Below, piece by piece: positions 6,910 to 14,570 of a DNA stretch of 16,358 bases; the stretch's first letter is position 1; each line of letters begins with the position of its first letter. The notes below the pieces were generated by a model that had not been told where the DNA came from, did not search any database, and saw only the letters and a list, made by a program, of their open reading frames with translations. The position numbers and the translations under genes were made by a program. Origin of the DNA: Anaerotignum sp. (GTDB lineage: Bacteria > Bacillota > Clostridia > Lachnospirales > Anaerotignaceae); assembly GCA_017442465.1 (NCBI GenBank), contig JAFRZQ010000118.1, positions 1 to 16,358 on the forward strand, in the 5' to 3' direction.

Positions 6910-6957
6910 TAACGCTCTTCCTTAAATAACATGAATCCCTGAAAGGGCGTGAAGATT

Positions 6958-6988
6958 GTCCGTCATGCCATGGCATGACGGACTTTTT
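6958..6988 (+). terminator. 26-base perfect palindromic hairpin plus T5, between dctP and dctQ
   Basis: Arms GTCCGTCATGC (6958-6968) and GCATGACGGAC (6973-6983) surround CATG. The whole 26 bases are self-complementary and five T follow (6984-6988). It starts about 50 bases after the dctP stop and ends 46 bases before dctQ. In an operon this is best read as an intra-operon attenuator or 3'-end stabiliser that keeps the binding protein in excess. A smaller hairpin, CCCTGAAAGGG, lies just upstream (6938-6948). Confidence 0.8.
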
Positions 6989-7034
6989 CATATGATAATT
7001 GCTAAAAATTTTGAAAATGGTATGAGGTGATGAA

Positions 7035-7541
7035 ATGGCAAAAATGTATTCCAAATTCTTGGACAAGTTGGAAATGATAGAAAAATTCATTCTTGCAATA
7101 ACTTCTGCAGCAATGGTTGTAATCATTGTATATCAGGTGTTTCTAAGATATTGTTTACACGCTTCTAATGCATGGAGCGAGGAATTGGCAAGATATTTGT
7201 TTATTTACGATGTTATGATTGCTGCTGCGATCGCAATCAGAAGAAACAGCCATTTACAGGTAGACTTTCTGATCAATCTGCTGAAACCTAAGGCAAAGGC
7301 AATTTTTACAATTATTGCAACATTGGTTGGCATGGTTTTCCTTGTCTGCCTGTTTTCTTATTCTATTACACTTTGTCAGGCATCTATGAACAATATTTCT
7401 CCTGGTGTAGGTGTTTCTATGGCAATTCCCTATGCTAGTATGCCGATTGGTGCGGTACTGATGATTCTGACATCTATTGAAGTTATTTTGAAAAATATCG
7501 ATTTGATTCGAAATATGGATAAGGAGGTGACAGGTGCATGA
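7035..7541 (+). CDS. dctQ: TRAP transporter small membrane subunit (DctQ family)
   Basis: The 168-residue protein has four predicted membrane helices (about 15-40, 53-70, 88-115 and 130-155). It carries the DctQ hallmarks NAWSEELARYLFIYDVMIAAAIAIRRNSHLQVDFL: the WSEE..RY block and the HLQVDF turn. It partners with DctM to form the membrane part of the transporter and is needed for coupling to the DctP receptor. GAGGTGA at 7024-7030 precedes the ATG. The last four bases overlap the dctM start (ATGA at 7538-7541), implying translational coupling. Confidence 0.92.
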   Translation: MAKMYSKFLDKLEMIEKFILAITSAAMVVIIVYQVFLRYCLHASNAWSEELARYLFIYDVMIAAAIAIRRNSHLQVDFLINLLKPKAKAIFTIIATLVGMVFLVCLFSYSITLCQASMNNISPGVGVSMAIPYASMPIGAVLMILTSIEVILKNIDLIRNMDKEVTGA

Positions 7542-8812
7542 ATGCTGGTTTGATCGTAATTATCTTGCTTTTGGTTCTTGCTTTCCTGGGTATTCCTATT
7601 TATCTTGCATTAGGTATTGGTACTTTGGTTGCGCTGAATATGGCAGATATGCCATTGATCGTTTTGCCTCAGAAGTTATTTGCGGGTATGAATGCTAGTT
7701 CTTTGTTGGCGATTCCGTTCTTTATTTTGGCTGGTAATATTATGTCTCGCAGTATTACAACTAAACTGATCGATATCTCAAATGCGTTGATTGGGTGGAT
7801 TAAGGGTTCTCTTGCTGTTGTAACAGTATTGGCATCTGCGTTGTTTGGTGCGATTTCCGGTTCTGGTGTGGCAACAGCTTCTGCAGTCGGTGGGATTACA
7901 ATTCCCGCAATGAAAGATGAGGGATATGCTCCTGGGTTTGCTGCCGCGATTGCCGGTATGTCTTCTATTCTGGGTCCTATTATTCCCCCTTCCGTAACAT
8001 TGATCGTATATGCAAGTATTACAGATTTGTCTGTATCCAAATTGTTTATTGGTTCTGTTATTCCTGGTTTACTGATGGCTGGTGGTCTGGTCATTTATGT
8101 ACTGTTTTATGGCAAGAAACATGATTTGCCCGCACATCGCAGACAGTCTGCTGGAGAAATCGTCAAAACATTTAAAGATGGTATTTGGGCGCTTTTGATG
8201 CCTGTGATCATTTTGGGTGGTATTTTCGGCGGTGTTTTCACACCAACAGAATCTGCTGCAGTAGCGGTAGCCTATGCCCTTCTTATCAGTTTCTTTGTTT
8301 ATAAGGATATGAAACTGAAAGATCTGTATGGGGTGCTGGTAGACAGCTGCATTGGTACAGCAACGATCATGGTTCTGGTAGGTATTTCCAAAGCATCCGG
8401 TTATGTTATTACAACATCTGGTTTGCCTCAGCAGGTTCTGGAACTGTTCAGTTCCATTACTGACAGCAAAGTAGTTGTTCTGTTGCTGCTGAACCTGTTA
8501 TTCCTGGTGATTGGTATGCTGATGGAAGCAAATGCAGCAATTATCATGATGACACCTATTCTGCTTCCTCTGCTGAGGGCGTTTAATATCGATCCTCTGC
8601 AGTTTGGTATTATTATGAGTTTCAACCTTTGTATCGGTCTGGTTACTCCTCCAGTTGGTATTTGTCTGTTGATGACAAACCAGATAGCGGAGTCGAGCTT
8701 CATGAAAACTTTAAAAGCTGTAGCACCAATGATTTTGATCGGTATCATTGTATTGATGATGGTAACATATATTCCTCAGGTTACAACATTCTTACCTACG
8801 TTTATTAAGTAA
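7538..8812 (+). CDS. dctM: TRAP transporter large permease (DctM family)
   Basis: This 424-residue, very hydrophobic polytopic permease has about eleven or twelve segments and normal family length. Recognisable DctM blocks are LLAIPFFILAGNIMS, the ALFGAISGSGVATASAVGGITIPAM stretch (about 108-132), GMSSILGPIIPPSV and the C-terminal INLCIGLVTPPVG-like block FNLCIGLVTPPVGICLL. It carries the sodium-coupled translocation path. An AAGGAGGTGA at 7521-7530, inside the dctQ coding region, is one of the strongest ribosome binding sites in the window, and the ATG overlaps the dctQ stop. A terminator follows at 8834-8873. As with DctQ, substrate identity is set mainly by DctP. Confidence 0.94.
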   Translation: MNAGLIVIILLLVLAFLGIPIYLALGIGTLVALNMADMPLIVLPQKLFAGMNASSLLAIPFFILAGNIMSRSITTKLIDISNALIGWIKGSLAVVTVLASALFGAISGSGVATASAVGGITIPAMKDEGYAPGFAAAIAGMSSILGPIIPPSVTLIVYASITDLSVSKLFIGSVIPGLLMAGGLVIYVLFYGKKHDLPAHRRQSAGEIVKTFKDGIWALLMPVIILGGIFGGVFTPTESAAVAVAYALLISFFVYKDMKLKDLYGVLVDSCIGTATIMVLVGISKASGYVITTSGLPQQVLELFSSITDSKVVVLLLLNLLFLVIGMLMEANAAIIMMTPILLPLLRAFNIDPLQFGIIMSFNLCIGLVTPPVGICLLMTNQIAESSFMKTLKAVAPMILIGIIVLMMVTYIPQVTTFLPTFIK

Positions 8813-8833
8813 GGATCAAATAATATGGGAGTA

Positions 8834-8873
8834 AATGCCGCATGATTCCGAGAGGATCGTGTGGCATTTTTTT
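8834..8873 (+). terminator. Rho-independent terminator after dctM
   Basis: AATGCCGCATGATTC (8834-8848) pairs with GGATCGTGTGGCATT (8854-8868) through about 15 pairs including three G-U, closed by a CGAGA loop, and runs into seven T (8867-8873). It separates the SDR-TRAP operon from the hydrolase gene only 20 bases further on, so the latter depends on read-through or an internal promoter. Confidence 0.85.
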
Positions 8874-8892
8874 GAAAAGGTGGGGGCCTTGA

Positions 8893-9666
8893 TTGCGGGA
8901 AAAGATCAAAATGACATATATAGTAAATGCAGCGGTGCTTTTAGAATATAAAGGGATAAAGCTACTTGTAGACGGTATTTTTGATGAAAAAGGGCACTGC
9001 TTCAGTAATCTTTCCATAGAACAATGGGCAAATATGAAAGAAGGGGACGAAGAATTTTCAAATATCGATTATTTGCTTTTTACCCATGAACATGGAGATC
9101 ATTTTTCTCCGGTCAGAGTGATGGAATATTTAGACCATCAGATGCCAAAAGCAATTTTTTTGCCGAAAAAAGGTGATTTGGAATTAAATGCATTGCAACG
9201 AAAAGTTGAAGAACTAAATATTCCTTGTGCATTGTTGGATGAAGATTTATGTAGAAAAACAATATTTAAGCCGGAAAAAGATATCTCCATAAAAGTGTTC
9301 CATATGCGTCACTTAGACAAAATATATTGGAATGTTCCGCACTTTTGCTATTTTCTAGAATTTGGAGAAAAGAAAATTCTGATTACAAGCGATGTTGATT
9401 TTAATTTTGAAACATTTGAAAAGCTGCAGAACGTGGCGCTGGATGCCGTGTTTATCAATCCGTTGTTTCATCAGAGTATAAAAGGTAAAAAACTGTTTTC
9501 GGAAGGGGTTTTGCAGGCGAAAACCAAGATCGTATACCATATTCCTTTCGCTGAGGATGACAGAACGGAAATCCGAAAGATTGTGGAACAAAGGCAAGCG
9601 TTGGCAAAGACGGAGGATAAGGATGTGATCTTCCTGATGGAAAAAGGGCAGATCTGCTATTTGTAA
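8893..9666 (+). CDS. Metallo-beta-lactamase-fold hydrolase
   Basis: The protein has 257 residues. The metal-binding motif HEHGDH at 65-70 in LLFTHEHGDHF is diagnostic, preceded by VLLEYKGIKLLVDGIF, the usual first strands of UlaG/ComA-like hydrolases. Later candidate ligands lie in HMRHLD, ITSDVDF and VYHIPF. The TTG at 8893 is taken as start because GGTGGGGG ends six bases before it. The alternative ATG at 8911 has only a weak site. The substrate could be a lactone, thioester or phosphoester. In this setting, next to sugar-acid transport, lactonase activity is an attractive but unsupported idea. The AEC transporter starts 11 bases after its stop, so the two are an operon. Codon use is more A/T-rich than in the downstream dehydrogenase genes. 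Confidence 0.85.
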   Translation: MREKIKMTYIVNAAVLLEYKGIKLLVDGIFDEKGHCFSNLSIEQWANMKEGDEEFSNIDYLLFTHEHGDHFSPVRVMEYLDHQMPKAIFLPKKGDLELNALQRKVEELNIPCALLDEDLCRKTIFKPEKDISIKVFHMRHLDKIYWNVPHFCYFLEFGEKKILITSDVDFNFETFEKLQNVALDAVFINPLFHQSIKGKKLFSEGVLQAKTKIVYHIPFAEDDRTEIRKIVEQRQALAKTEDKDVIFLMEKGQICYL

Positions 9667-9677
9667 GGGGGAATAGA

Positions 9678-10631
9678 ATGTATCATTTTCTCTTTGCAGT
9701 GAAAGCAATGTTTCCGACGGTATGTATTTTGTTTTGCGGATACGGCCTAAAGAAAAAAGGGGTTTTTTCGGAAGAATTTTTAAAACAGGCTGATAAACTA
9801 TGTTTTTCTTTCTTATTTCCGATTTTAGTATTTTGGAATCTATATCATGGCAGAAACAGCATGGGGAATTATGAGCAATATGGCAAAGTGATCCTTTTTG
9901 CATATGCCGTCATTATATTTTCAGTAATGGCAGGAATGGTTATCGTTCCAAGATTTGTGAAGGAAAGGAAATGTATTCCTGTGGTAATTCAGTCCTTATA
10001 CCGAGGGAATTTTATGCTGTATGGCTTACCGTTCTCTGAAATGCTGGGCGGAACGGAGTGCCTGGTAATGGCAACTGCGATGACGGCAGCGACATTGCCT
10101 CTGCTTAATGCAGTAGCAATATTTCAGTTTGCATATTACACGGGAAAAACGGATCAAAGAAAAAAGACGGTATTTTTCAATATCATAAAGAACCCGATTA
10201 TTTGGGGTGTTCTGCTGGGGCTTTTGCTTCAATGGTGGGATTTGTATTTACCGCAGGTGCTGGAAGTGACAGTGTCTGATTTGGCAAAAATAGCAACACC
10301 ATTGGCATTTCTGGTCCTGGGGGGAAGATTTCATTTTCGGTCTGTGGAAAAACATAAAGGATTATTATCGATCATTTTATTGTTTAAATTGTGGATCATG
10401 CCCTTAGTATATCTTGTGTTCTGTGTATATGTGTTGAAGCTGGGGAAAACAGAATTGATTCCGATTTTTATTTTTGTAGCTGCTCCAACGGCAATTACAA
10501 CATATCAGCTAGCGCTCCAGTATGATGCAGAACCAGAATTGGCGGGTAATGTGGTAGTCTATTCGTTATTGTTTTCAACGGTTACGATGTTTGTTTTTAT
10601 CTGTTTTTTGAAGTATTTAGGAGCGATATGA
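9678..10631 (+). CDS. AEC-family transporter (auxin efflux carrier/malonate-type permease)
   Basis: A 317-residue membrane protein with about ten hydrophobic segments in the typical 5+5 arrangement. The N-terminal segment FPTVCILFCGYGLKKKG...FLKQADKLCFSFLFPILVFWNL and the C-terminal APTAITTYQLALQYDAEPELAGNVVVYSLLFSTVTMF are characteristic of the Mem_trans/AEC superfamily; bacterial members move malonate, malate or other carboxylates. AAGGGGG at 9665-9671, overlapping the hydrolase stop, precedes the ATG. It is therefore a third carboxylate-type carrier within 8 kb, after KdgT and TRAP, and could export a product or import an alternative substrate. No terminator is evident after it, so it might read into the PPC gene region. 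Confidence 0.88.
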   Translation: MYHFLFAVKAMFPTVCILFCGYGLKKKGVFSEEFLKQADKLCFSFLFPILVFWNLYHGRNSMGNYEQYGKVILFAYAVIIFSVMAGMVIVPRFVKERKCIPVVIQSLYRGNFMLYGLPFSEMLGGTECLVMATAMTAATLPLLNAVAIFQFAYYTGKTDQRKKTVFFNIIKNPIIWGVLLGLLLQWWDLYLPQVLEVTVSDLAKIATPLAFLVLGGRFHFRSVEKHKGLLSIILLFKLWIMPLVYLVFCVYVLKLGKTELIPIFIFVAAPTAITTYQLALQYDAEPELAGNVVVYSLLFSTVTMFVFICFLKYLGAI

Positions 10632-10734
10632 TGCTTTTCCTGAAAAATGATTATGCACATTGTTTAAAAACTGGAGAGGAAACTGTTGAAAGCGACAAAA
10701 AGTAGGGGATACAGGGGTTTTATTGTATCGTTTC

Positions 10735-10763
10735 TTGACACAATAAATTCATAATGATAAAAT
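10735..10763 (+). promoter_or_regulatory. Strong sigma-A promoter of the PPC-dehydrogenase operon
   Basis: A perfect TTGACA (10735-10740) and TAAAAT (10758-10763, 5 of 6) are spaced by exactly 17 bases, predicting a start near 10770 and a leader of about 48 bases. The operator-like TTTGAATACAAA at 10763-10774 begins on the last base of the -10 and covers the start site, the ideal place for repression. No sigma-54 box, as used by AcoR-controlled acetoin operons, is seen. Confidence 0.7.
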
Positions 10764-10794
10764 TTGAATACAAAATAAAAATAATGAATACAAA
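10763..10794. promoter_or_regulatory. Paired GntR operator variants at the PPC-dehydrogenase promoter
   Basis: TTTGAATACAAA (10763-10774) matches the palindrome TTTGTATACAAA at 11 of 12 bases. AATGAATACAAA (10783-10794) matches at 9 of 12. The two are exactly 20 bases apart, about two helical turns, so two dimers could bind the same face. The first overlaps the transcription start. They link this operon to the GntR gene 6 kb upstream; the link is inference from sequence match. Confidence 0.5.
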
Positions 10795-10817
10795 TATGCA
10801 TAGGGAGGAAGAGGTAA

Positions 10818-11294
10818 ATGATAAATGCAATTGAACGTGCAACAGGCGGTATTAAAAGGGTTGTTGCATTCCGCTTGAAACCTGGAATGGATGTTCTGAA
10901 GGGCATTGAAGAAGTTTGCAAGGCAGAGAATATTAAAAACGGCGTGATCCTTAGTGGCATTGGCAGTTTGGATGGTGCAGTATTCTGTAATCCTGTTCCT
11001 TTAAAAGATAAAAAGGCGGGTTATGGATATGGTGAACCTACAGTATTATATGGCCCGATTGAGCTGACAGCTGCAGCCGGAATGATTTGTCATGATGATG
11101 AAGGAAATATTCTGCTCCATGTACATATGAGTATGAGTGATCAGCATGGTACTGGACATGGCGGTCATCTGATTGAAGGTACCAAAGTTTTGTTGACAAC
11201 AGATATGGTTATTGCAGAACTGGAGGGTTTAGTAATGGGGCGCAGATTTGATGAGGAACTGGGTGTTCCACTCTTTGCTCCTAAACAGAATTAA
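10818..11294 (+). CDS. PPC/DUF296-domain protein, first gene of dehydrogenase operon
   Basis: This 158-residue single-domain protein belongs to the PPC (plant and prokaryote conserved, DUF296) family: RVVAFRLKPGMDVLKGIEEVCKAENIKNGVILSGIGSLDGAVF, then the conserved LLHVHMSMSDQHGTGHGGHLIEG with H101, H103, H114 and H117 as probable metal ligands, then the C-terminal EL-rich strand. There is no AT-hook. Bacterial free-standing PPC proteins form trimers and are mostly uncharacterised, often labelled DNA-binding by analogy with plant AHL proteins. GGGAGGAAGAGG precedes the ATG. It starts the operon, 37 bases before E1 alpha, with no terminator between, which suggests a role in the same pathway, either enzymatic (metal site) or regulatory. 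Which one cannot be told from sequence. Confidence 0.85.
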   Translation: MINAIERATGGIKRVVAFRLKPGMDVLKGIEEVCKAENIKNGVILSGIGSLDGAVFCNPVPLKDKKAGYGYGEPTVLYGPIELTAAAGMICHDDEGNILLHVHMSMSDQHGTGHGGHLIEGTKVLLTTDMVIAELEGLVMGRRFDEELGVPLFAPKQN

Positions 11295-11331
11295 GATGGA
11301 AACTGATTTTATGAGAAAGGTGTGAATTACA

Positions 11332-12336
11332 TTGTCTTATGATATTACAAAATATTCAAAAGAAATGCTTTTGGGCATGTATGAAACAATGCTGAAAATT
11401 AAAGGCTTCGAATCCAAAGCGGCAGAATGTTTTACAAAAGGTATGATGTACGGTAACATCCATCTGTGCCTGGGTCAGGAAGCGGTTCCCACTGGTGCAT
11501 GCTATGCGCTGGAATCCGATGACTATATGGCATCTACACACCGTGGTCATGGTCACTGCGTGGCAAAAGGCGGCGACCTGAAGATCATGATGGCAGAACT
11601 GTTCGGCAGAGCAACAGGTTACTGCAAAGGCAAAGGCGGCTCCATGCATATTGCTGATGTGGATGGCCTGCACTCTCTTGGCGCAAACGGCATCGTAGGC
11701 GCTGGTATTCCCATTGCAACAGGCTCTGCTTTTGCATCCAAGATCTGGGGTGACAAACATGTAACACTGTGCTTCTTCGGCGACAGTGCTTCTAATCAGG
11801 GTACCTTCCATGAAGCCATCAACATGGCAGCGGCATGGAAACTCCCTGTTGTCTACCTTTGCGAAAACAATAATTATGGTGTTTCTGTTAATATTCATAC
11901 AGTTACAAATACTGATACTATTGCAGTTCGTGCAAAGGGCTATGATATCCCCGGCAAAACGGTGGACGGCAATGATCCTGTGACAGTATATGAAGCAGTA
12001 AAAGAAGCGGTGGATTATGCAAGAGCCGGCAATGGCCCTTCTATTGTAGAATGCATGACATTCCGTCACCAGGGCCACTACTGCGGCGACCCTGCAGTAT
12101 ATCGTCCTGCATCTTACATGGAAGAAGCTCGTGAAAAAGAGGCGATCCCTAACTTCCGTGCAAAACTCCTGAAAGAAAACGTAGCTACAGAAGAAGAACT
12201 GGTTGCCATCGAAGCAGCTGTTGATGCGGCGATCGAAGAAGCGTATGAATTCACAATGAATTCTCCTTTCCCTGATCCTTCTGAAGCAACAACAGATGTA
12301 TACTCTTCTGACAATGAAAGGAGTGTAGTAAGATGA
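11332..12336 (+). CDS. Thiamine diphosphate-dependent dehydrogenase E1 component, alpha subunit (AcoA/PdhA-like)
   Basis: The protein has 334 residues. With E1 beta it forms the heterotetramer that decarboxylates a 2-oxo acid, or cleaves acetoin, and passes the acyl group to lipoyl-E2. The ThDP motif runs from G150-D151-S-A-S-N155 through HEAINMAAAWKLPVVYLCENNNYG, with the closing asparagines at 179-181. The loop MASTHRGHGHCVAKGGD (66-82) and GRATGYCKGKGGSMHI (92-107) are typical; the latter resembles AcoA-type sequences more than classical PdhA. The start is a TTG at 11332 behind AAAGGTGTGA; the next in-frame Met (M12) would cut a conserved helix. The stop overlaps the E1 beta start by four bases. 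Codon use changes from A/T-rich to G/C-richer along the gene, with an A/T-rich patch near 11865-11935. Complex type is firm, substrate open. Confidence 0.92.
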   Translation: MSYDITKYSKEMLLGMYETMLKIKGFESKAAECFTKGMMYGNIHLCLGQEAVPTGACYALESDDYMASTHRGHGHCVAKGGDLKIMMAELFGRATGYCKGKGGSMHIADVDGLHSLGANGIVGAGIPIATGSAFASKIWGDKHVTLCFFGDSASNQGTFHEAINMAAAWKLPVVYLCENNNYGVSVNIHTVTNTDTIAVRAKGYDIPGKTVDGNDPVTVYEAVKEAVDYARAGNGPSIVECMTFRHQGHYCGDPAVYRPASYMEEAREKEAIPNFRAKLLKENVATEEELVAIEAAVDAAIEEAYEFTMNSPFPDPSEATTDVYSSDNERSVVR

Positions 12337-13313
12337 GCAAAAAGATCAGCGTAAGCAAAGCGATCGGTGAAGCGATCCATGAAGAAATGGTAAGAGATCA
12401 GAACGTGATCGTTCTGGGTGAAGATATGGGTAAAATGGGTAATGTATTCGGTATCACCGTAGGTTTCCAGGAAGAATTCGGTGCTCACCGTGTATGGGAT
12501 ACACCAATTTCCGAATCCGGTTTCTGCGGCATGGCTGTTGGTGCAGCCATGAGAGGCATGCGCCCTGTTGTAGAACTGATGTATAACGACTTTATTACAG
12601 TAGCAGCTGACCCTATCCTGAACCAGGCTGCGAAGATGAGATATATGACAGGTGGTCAGGCATCTGTGCCTATGGTATTGCGCTGCCCCATGGGCGCCGG
12701 CAGAAGAAATGCAGGTCAGCATTCCCAGTGTCTGGAAGCGCTGTTCTGCCACACACCCGGCCTGAAAGTTATTGCACCTTCCTCCGCAGAAGATGCGAAA
12801 GGTATGCTGAAAGCTGCCATCCGTGACGATGACCCCGTTATCTGTATGGAACATAAACTGCTGTATGCGAAAAAAGAAGAGATCCCCGAAGGCGAATATA
12901 TCATCCCTCTGGGCCAGGCAAAAGTGAAACGTGAAGGTACAGACCTGACAGTGATCACATGGAGCCGTGAAGTTAACTTTGCACTGGAAGCAGCAGAAGA
13001 ACTGGCAAAAGAAGGTATCAATATCGAAGTTCTGGATCTGAGAACTCTGGTTCCTCTGGATTGGGATTCCATCGTGAAATCCGTTTCCAAAACACATAAT
13101 GTAATCATCATTTCCGAAGAAGTAAAACGTGGCAGCTATGCAGGCGAACTTTCTGCCCAGATCGCAGAAGAACTGTTTGACGAACTGGATGCACCTGTAG
13201 AACGTGTTTGCGGCCTGAACATCGTTTCTCCTTTCAGCCCTACTCTGGAAGATGAAAACTTCCCTCGCCCCGAACATATCGTGAAAGCTGTTAAGAGAGT
13301 TCTGAATAAGTAA
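12333..13313 (+). CDS. Thiamine diphosphate-dependent dehydrogenase E1 component, beta subunit (AcoB/PdhB-like)
   Basis: The 326-residue protein has a pyrimidine-binding domain plus the transketolase C-terminal domain, normal length for the family. Visible hallmarks are LGEDMGKMGNVFG, the catalytic glutamate E61 in TPISESGF that activates the thiamine, the segment MRYMTGGQASVPMVLRCPMGAG, and H130 in GQHSQCLEALF at the active site. The C-terminal part carries VLDLRTLVPLDWDSIVKSVSKTHNVIIISEE, the usual subunit-contact region. ATG overlaps the E1 alpha TGA, and AAAGGAG lies inside the end of E1 alpha at 12317-12323, so translation is coupled and stoichiometric. E2 follows 12 bases after the stop. 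As for E1 alpha, acetoin, pyruvate or another 2-oxo acid cannot be told apart safely. Confidence 0.94.
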   Translation: MSKKISVSKAIGEAIHEEMVRDQNVIVLGEDMGKMGNVFGITVGFQEEFGAHRVWDTPISESGFCGMAVGAAMRGMRPVVELMYNDFITVAADPILNQAAKMRYMTGGQASVPMVLRCPMGAGRRNAGQHSQCLEALFCHTPGLKVIAPSSAEDAKGMLKAAIRDDDPVICMEHKLLYAKKEEIPEGEYIIPLGQAKVKREGTDLTVITWSREVNFALEAAEELAKEGINIEVLDLRTLVPLDWDSIVKSVSKTHNVIIISEEVKRGSYAGELSAQIAEELFDELDAPVERVCGLNIVSPFSPTLEDENFPRPEHIVKAVKRVLNK

Positions 13314-13325
13314 GGAGGGAGAAGC

Positions 13326-13588
13326 ATGGCTTTTGAAGTAAAAATGCCTCAGCTTGGCCTGACAATGGAAGAAGGCACAGTCTCCAGATGGGTAAAACAG
13401 GAAGGCGACGCTGTAAAAGCGGGCGAAGTCATTCTGGAGATCACAACGGATAAACTGACAAGCGAAGTGGAAAGTGAATATGACGGCGTATTGCTGAAGA
13501 TCGTAGCCCAGGAAGGCGAAGATGTTCCTGTAAAAGGTCTTCTGGCATATATCGGCGAAGCCGGTGAACAGGTTGGTGGCGCAGCACC
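13326..13588 (+). repeat. Lipoyl-domain repeat, copy 1 (E2)
   Basis: The first 263 bases or so of the E2 gene align without gaps to the start of the E3 gene at 14774-15036. The encoded 88 residues differ at 16 positions and long DNA stretches are the same, for example the segments coding VKMPQL, MEEGTVS, ITTDKLTSE and EQVGGAAP. This points to duplication or gene conversion within the operon. Confidence 0.8.
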
Positions 13589-14570
13589 CACACCTGCAGC
13601 ACCTGCAGTGGATGAAGAAGCTCCTGTACCCGCGCCCGTAGCAGCAGCGCCTGCGGTTGTTCCTGCCGGCACCAGAGTAAGAATCTCTCCTCTGGCGAAG
13701 AAAACAGCAGCGAAACTGGGCGTTGACTACACAACAGTAGCCGGTTCCGGCCCCAAAGGCAGAATCGTACAGAAAGATATCCTGGCAGCAGCAGAAGCAG
13801 CGAAAGCAGCACCTGCACCTGCAGTGGAAGTAATTCCTACAGTTGCTCCTGCGATCATGACTCCCGCGGCAAATCTGGAACTGATGGACGGCGACGAAGT
13901 AGTGAAACTGGCAGGTATGAGAAAAGTCATTGCAGAAAGAATGACAAAATCTGCCCAGGAGATCCCTACTGTTACACAGAATGTCAAGATCGACGTAACA
14001 GATCTGATGGCATTCCGCAAGAAAGTAAACGAAGATCTGGGCGTAAAATACTCCCTGAACGACTATATTTTGAAAGCAGTGGCGAAAGCACTGAAAAACA
14101 ACAGACATATCCTGGTATCCATCGATGGCGACAAGATCATCAAACGCGCCCATGTGAATATCGGTATGGCAGTTGCGCTGGATGAAGGTCTGATTGTTCC
14201 CGTGATCAAAGATGCAGACAAGATGAGCTTGGGCGAAATTTCTGCAGCAGCAAGAGATCTGGCAGAACGTGCAAAAGCAAACAAACTGGAAATGGACGAA
14301 TACAAAGGTTCCACATTCTCCATCTCCAACCTGGGCATGTTTGGTGTGGAAACATTTGATCCCATCATCAACCAGCCTGATTCCGGCATCCTGGGCGTTT
14401 GCGCCGTACAGGATGAACTGGTGATGGATGATGAAGGCAACATCACAAAGAGACAGTTCATGCGTATTTCCTTCACATTTGACCACAGACTGATCGATGG
14501 CGCAACAGCAGCAAAATTCGAACTGGCTATCAAAGAGCTGCTGGAAAAACCCATGCAGATTTTGCTGTAA
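13326..14570 (+). CDS. Dihydrolipoamide acyltransferase, E2 component
   Basis: This 414-residue core protein transfers the acyl group from lipoate to CoA. There is one N-terminal lipoyl domain (1-78) with the lipoylated K43 in ITTDKLTSE. An Ala/Pro/Val-rich swinging linker (about 86-115) follows, then a peripheral-subunit-binding domain (about 117-155: RISPLAKKTAAKLGVDYTTVAGSGPKGRIVQKDI). A second Ala/Pro linker leads to the catalytic domain (about 190-414), with catalytic H387 and D391 in FDHRLIDG. GGAGGGAGAAGC precedes the ATG. It lies 12 bases after E1 beta. The lipoyl domain is nearly duplicated on the downstream E3 (72 of 88 residues the same by my hand alignment). Acyl specificity, acetyl or other, is not readable. 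Confidence 0.94.
   Translation: MAFEVKMPQLGLTMEEGTVSRWVKQEGDAVKAGEVILEITTDKLTSEVESEYDGVLLKIVAQEGEDVPVKGLLAYIGEAGEQVGGAAPTPAAPAVDEEAPVPAPVAAAPAVVPAGTRVRISPLAKKTAAKLGVDYTTVAGSGPKGRIVQKDILAAAEAAKAAPAPAVEVIPTVAPAIMTPAANLELMDGDEVVKLAGMRKVIAERMTKSAQEIPTVTQNVKIDVTDLMAFRKKVNEDLGVKYSLNDYILKAVAKALKNNRHILVSIDGDKIIKRAHVNIGMAVALDEGLIVPVIKDADKMSLGEISAAARDLAERAKANKLEMDEYKGSTFSISNLGMFGVETFDPIINQPDSGILGVCAVQDELVMDDEGNITKRQFMRISFTFDHRLIDGATAAKFELAIKELLEKPMQILL

Noticed and set aside
10708..10729. Hairpin GATACA/TGTATC as a terminator after the AEC gene
   Set aside because: Only six A/T-rich pairs around a 10-base loop with no following T-run; too weak to call.
11356..12078. 240-codon minus-strand frame opposite E1 alpha
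   Set aside because: Shadow ORF with abnormal composition and no start signal.
12114..14486. 790-codon open frame on the minus strand
   Set aside because: It lies opposite E1 alpha, E1 beta and E2, which have all catalytic motifs. Its translation is rich in Cys, His and Phe with no domain, and it results from the strong codon bias of the sense genes.
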